From assembly GCA_913052435.1 (NCBI GenBank), contig CAJXDV010000053.1:1-6767 (forward strand): a stretch of DNA of 6,767 nucleotides, in the 5' to 3' direction. Both the position numbers and the translations under genes were made by a program. The notes under the pieces were generated by a model that searched no databases, had not been told where the DNA came from, and worked only from the letters and a program-made list of their open reading frames with translations. The stretch is from an uncultured Pelagibacteraceae bacterium (lineage in GTDB: Bacteria > Pseudomonadota > Alphaproteobacteria > Pelagibacterales > Pelagibacteraceae). Position 1 is the first letter of the stretch, and each line of letters begins with the position of its first letter. Below are positions 6,655 through 6,767 of the stretch, one piece after another.

Positions 6655-6682
6655 GTTTTTTATGCTCTCTAAATTTATAAAT

Positions 6683-6687
6683 GAGAG
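6683..6687 (+). promoter_or_regulatory. Ribosome binding site that supports a TTG start
   Basis: GAGAG lies 6 nt before TTG at 6694. The reading frame is closed by TGA at 6682-6684, and no ATG or GTG lies between, so the TTG is the only plausible start near the N-terminus. The same five bases can pair with CTCTC at 6665-6669 (13-nt loop), which could partly hide the site; this stem is weak. Confidence 0.5.
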
Positions 6688-6693
6688 TTAATA

Positions 6694-6767
6694 TTGAACA
6701 TTAAAGATACATTTTTATCTGCATTAGTTCCAATATTTTTAGGTTTTGGTTTTGTAATTGCTAAACC
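6694..6767 (+). CDS. Start of a membrane protein, probably a DMT/EamA-family permease (partial)
   Basis: Only the first 24 codons are inside the window, and the gene continues past its end. The peptide begins with a short polar stretch (NIKDT, assuming TTG is read as Met). It then runs into a hydrophobic glycine-containing segment (FLSALVPIFLGFGFVIAK) that looks like the first membrane helix of an EamA/drug-metabolite transporter, where a short Lys-containing N-tail, a proline in the first helix and a G-F-V-x-A-K end are common. The start is TTG with GAGAG upstream. If it is transcribed with the upstream genes (39-nt gap), it could export or import a related metabolite, but that is inference from position. 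With so little sequence, another multi-helix transporter is possible. Confidence 0.5.
   Translation, partial: MNIKDTFLSALVPIFLGFGFVIAK

Overview
The window is strongly AT-rich, with short intergenic gaps, lysine/asparagine/isoleucine-rich proteins and AAA/AAT/ATT-type codons. Together with its gene content (methylated-compound demethylation with one-carbon transfer to folate, 3-hydroxyisobutyrate dehydrogenase), this suggests a streamlined marine alphaproteobacterium of the SAR11 / Candidatus Pelagibacter type. The assignment rests on composition and gene style; there is no rRNA or other marker here. No mobile element, CRISPR array, tRNA or rRNA was seen.

Layout. (1) Positions 5-1254, plus strand: a small NTF2/SnoaL-fold protein followed after 11 nt by an NAD-type 3-hydroxyisobutyrate dehydrogenase (mmsB-like), probably the 3' end of an operon that begins outside the window. 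(2) Positions 1358-2897, minus strand: a two-gene unit consisting of an inositol-monophosphatase-family phosphatase of the HisN type and, 4 nt downstream, a stand-alone class I glutamine amidotransferase. A perfect 9-bp hairpin spans the junction. (3) Positions 2978-6654, plus strand, divergent from (2): a large FAD-dependent dimethylglycine dehydrogenase-like enzyme with a fused folate-binding GcvT domain, then a separate GcvT/DmdA-like folate-dependent methyltransferase. (4) Positions 6694-6767: the first 24 codons of a membrane protein, probably a DMT/EamA permease, starting with TTG and running off the window.

How the genes may work together. The FAD enzyme would oxidatively remove an N-methyl group and pass it to tetrahydrofolate as 5,10-methylene-THF. 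The downstream DmdA-like protein belongs to the family that moves methyl or methylene groups from small N- or S-methylated compounds to THF. As a pair they look like a demethylation module for an osmolyte-type compound (glycine betaine/dimethylglycine/sarcosine or DMSP class), but the actual substrate cannot be read from the sequence. The HisN-like phosphatase and the amidotransferase form a separate unit whose joint role is unclear. The most interesting points are the substrate of the FAD/GcvT pair, the orphan amidotransferase, and the hairpin at the hisN/amidotransferase junction. I did not find clear evidence of a wholly new type of system.
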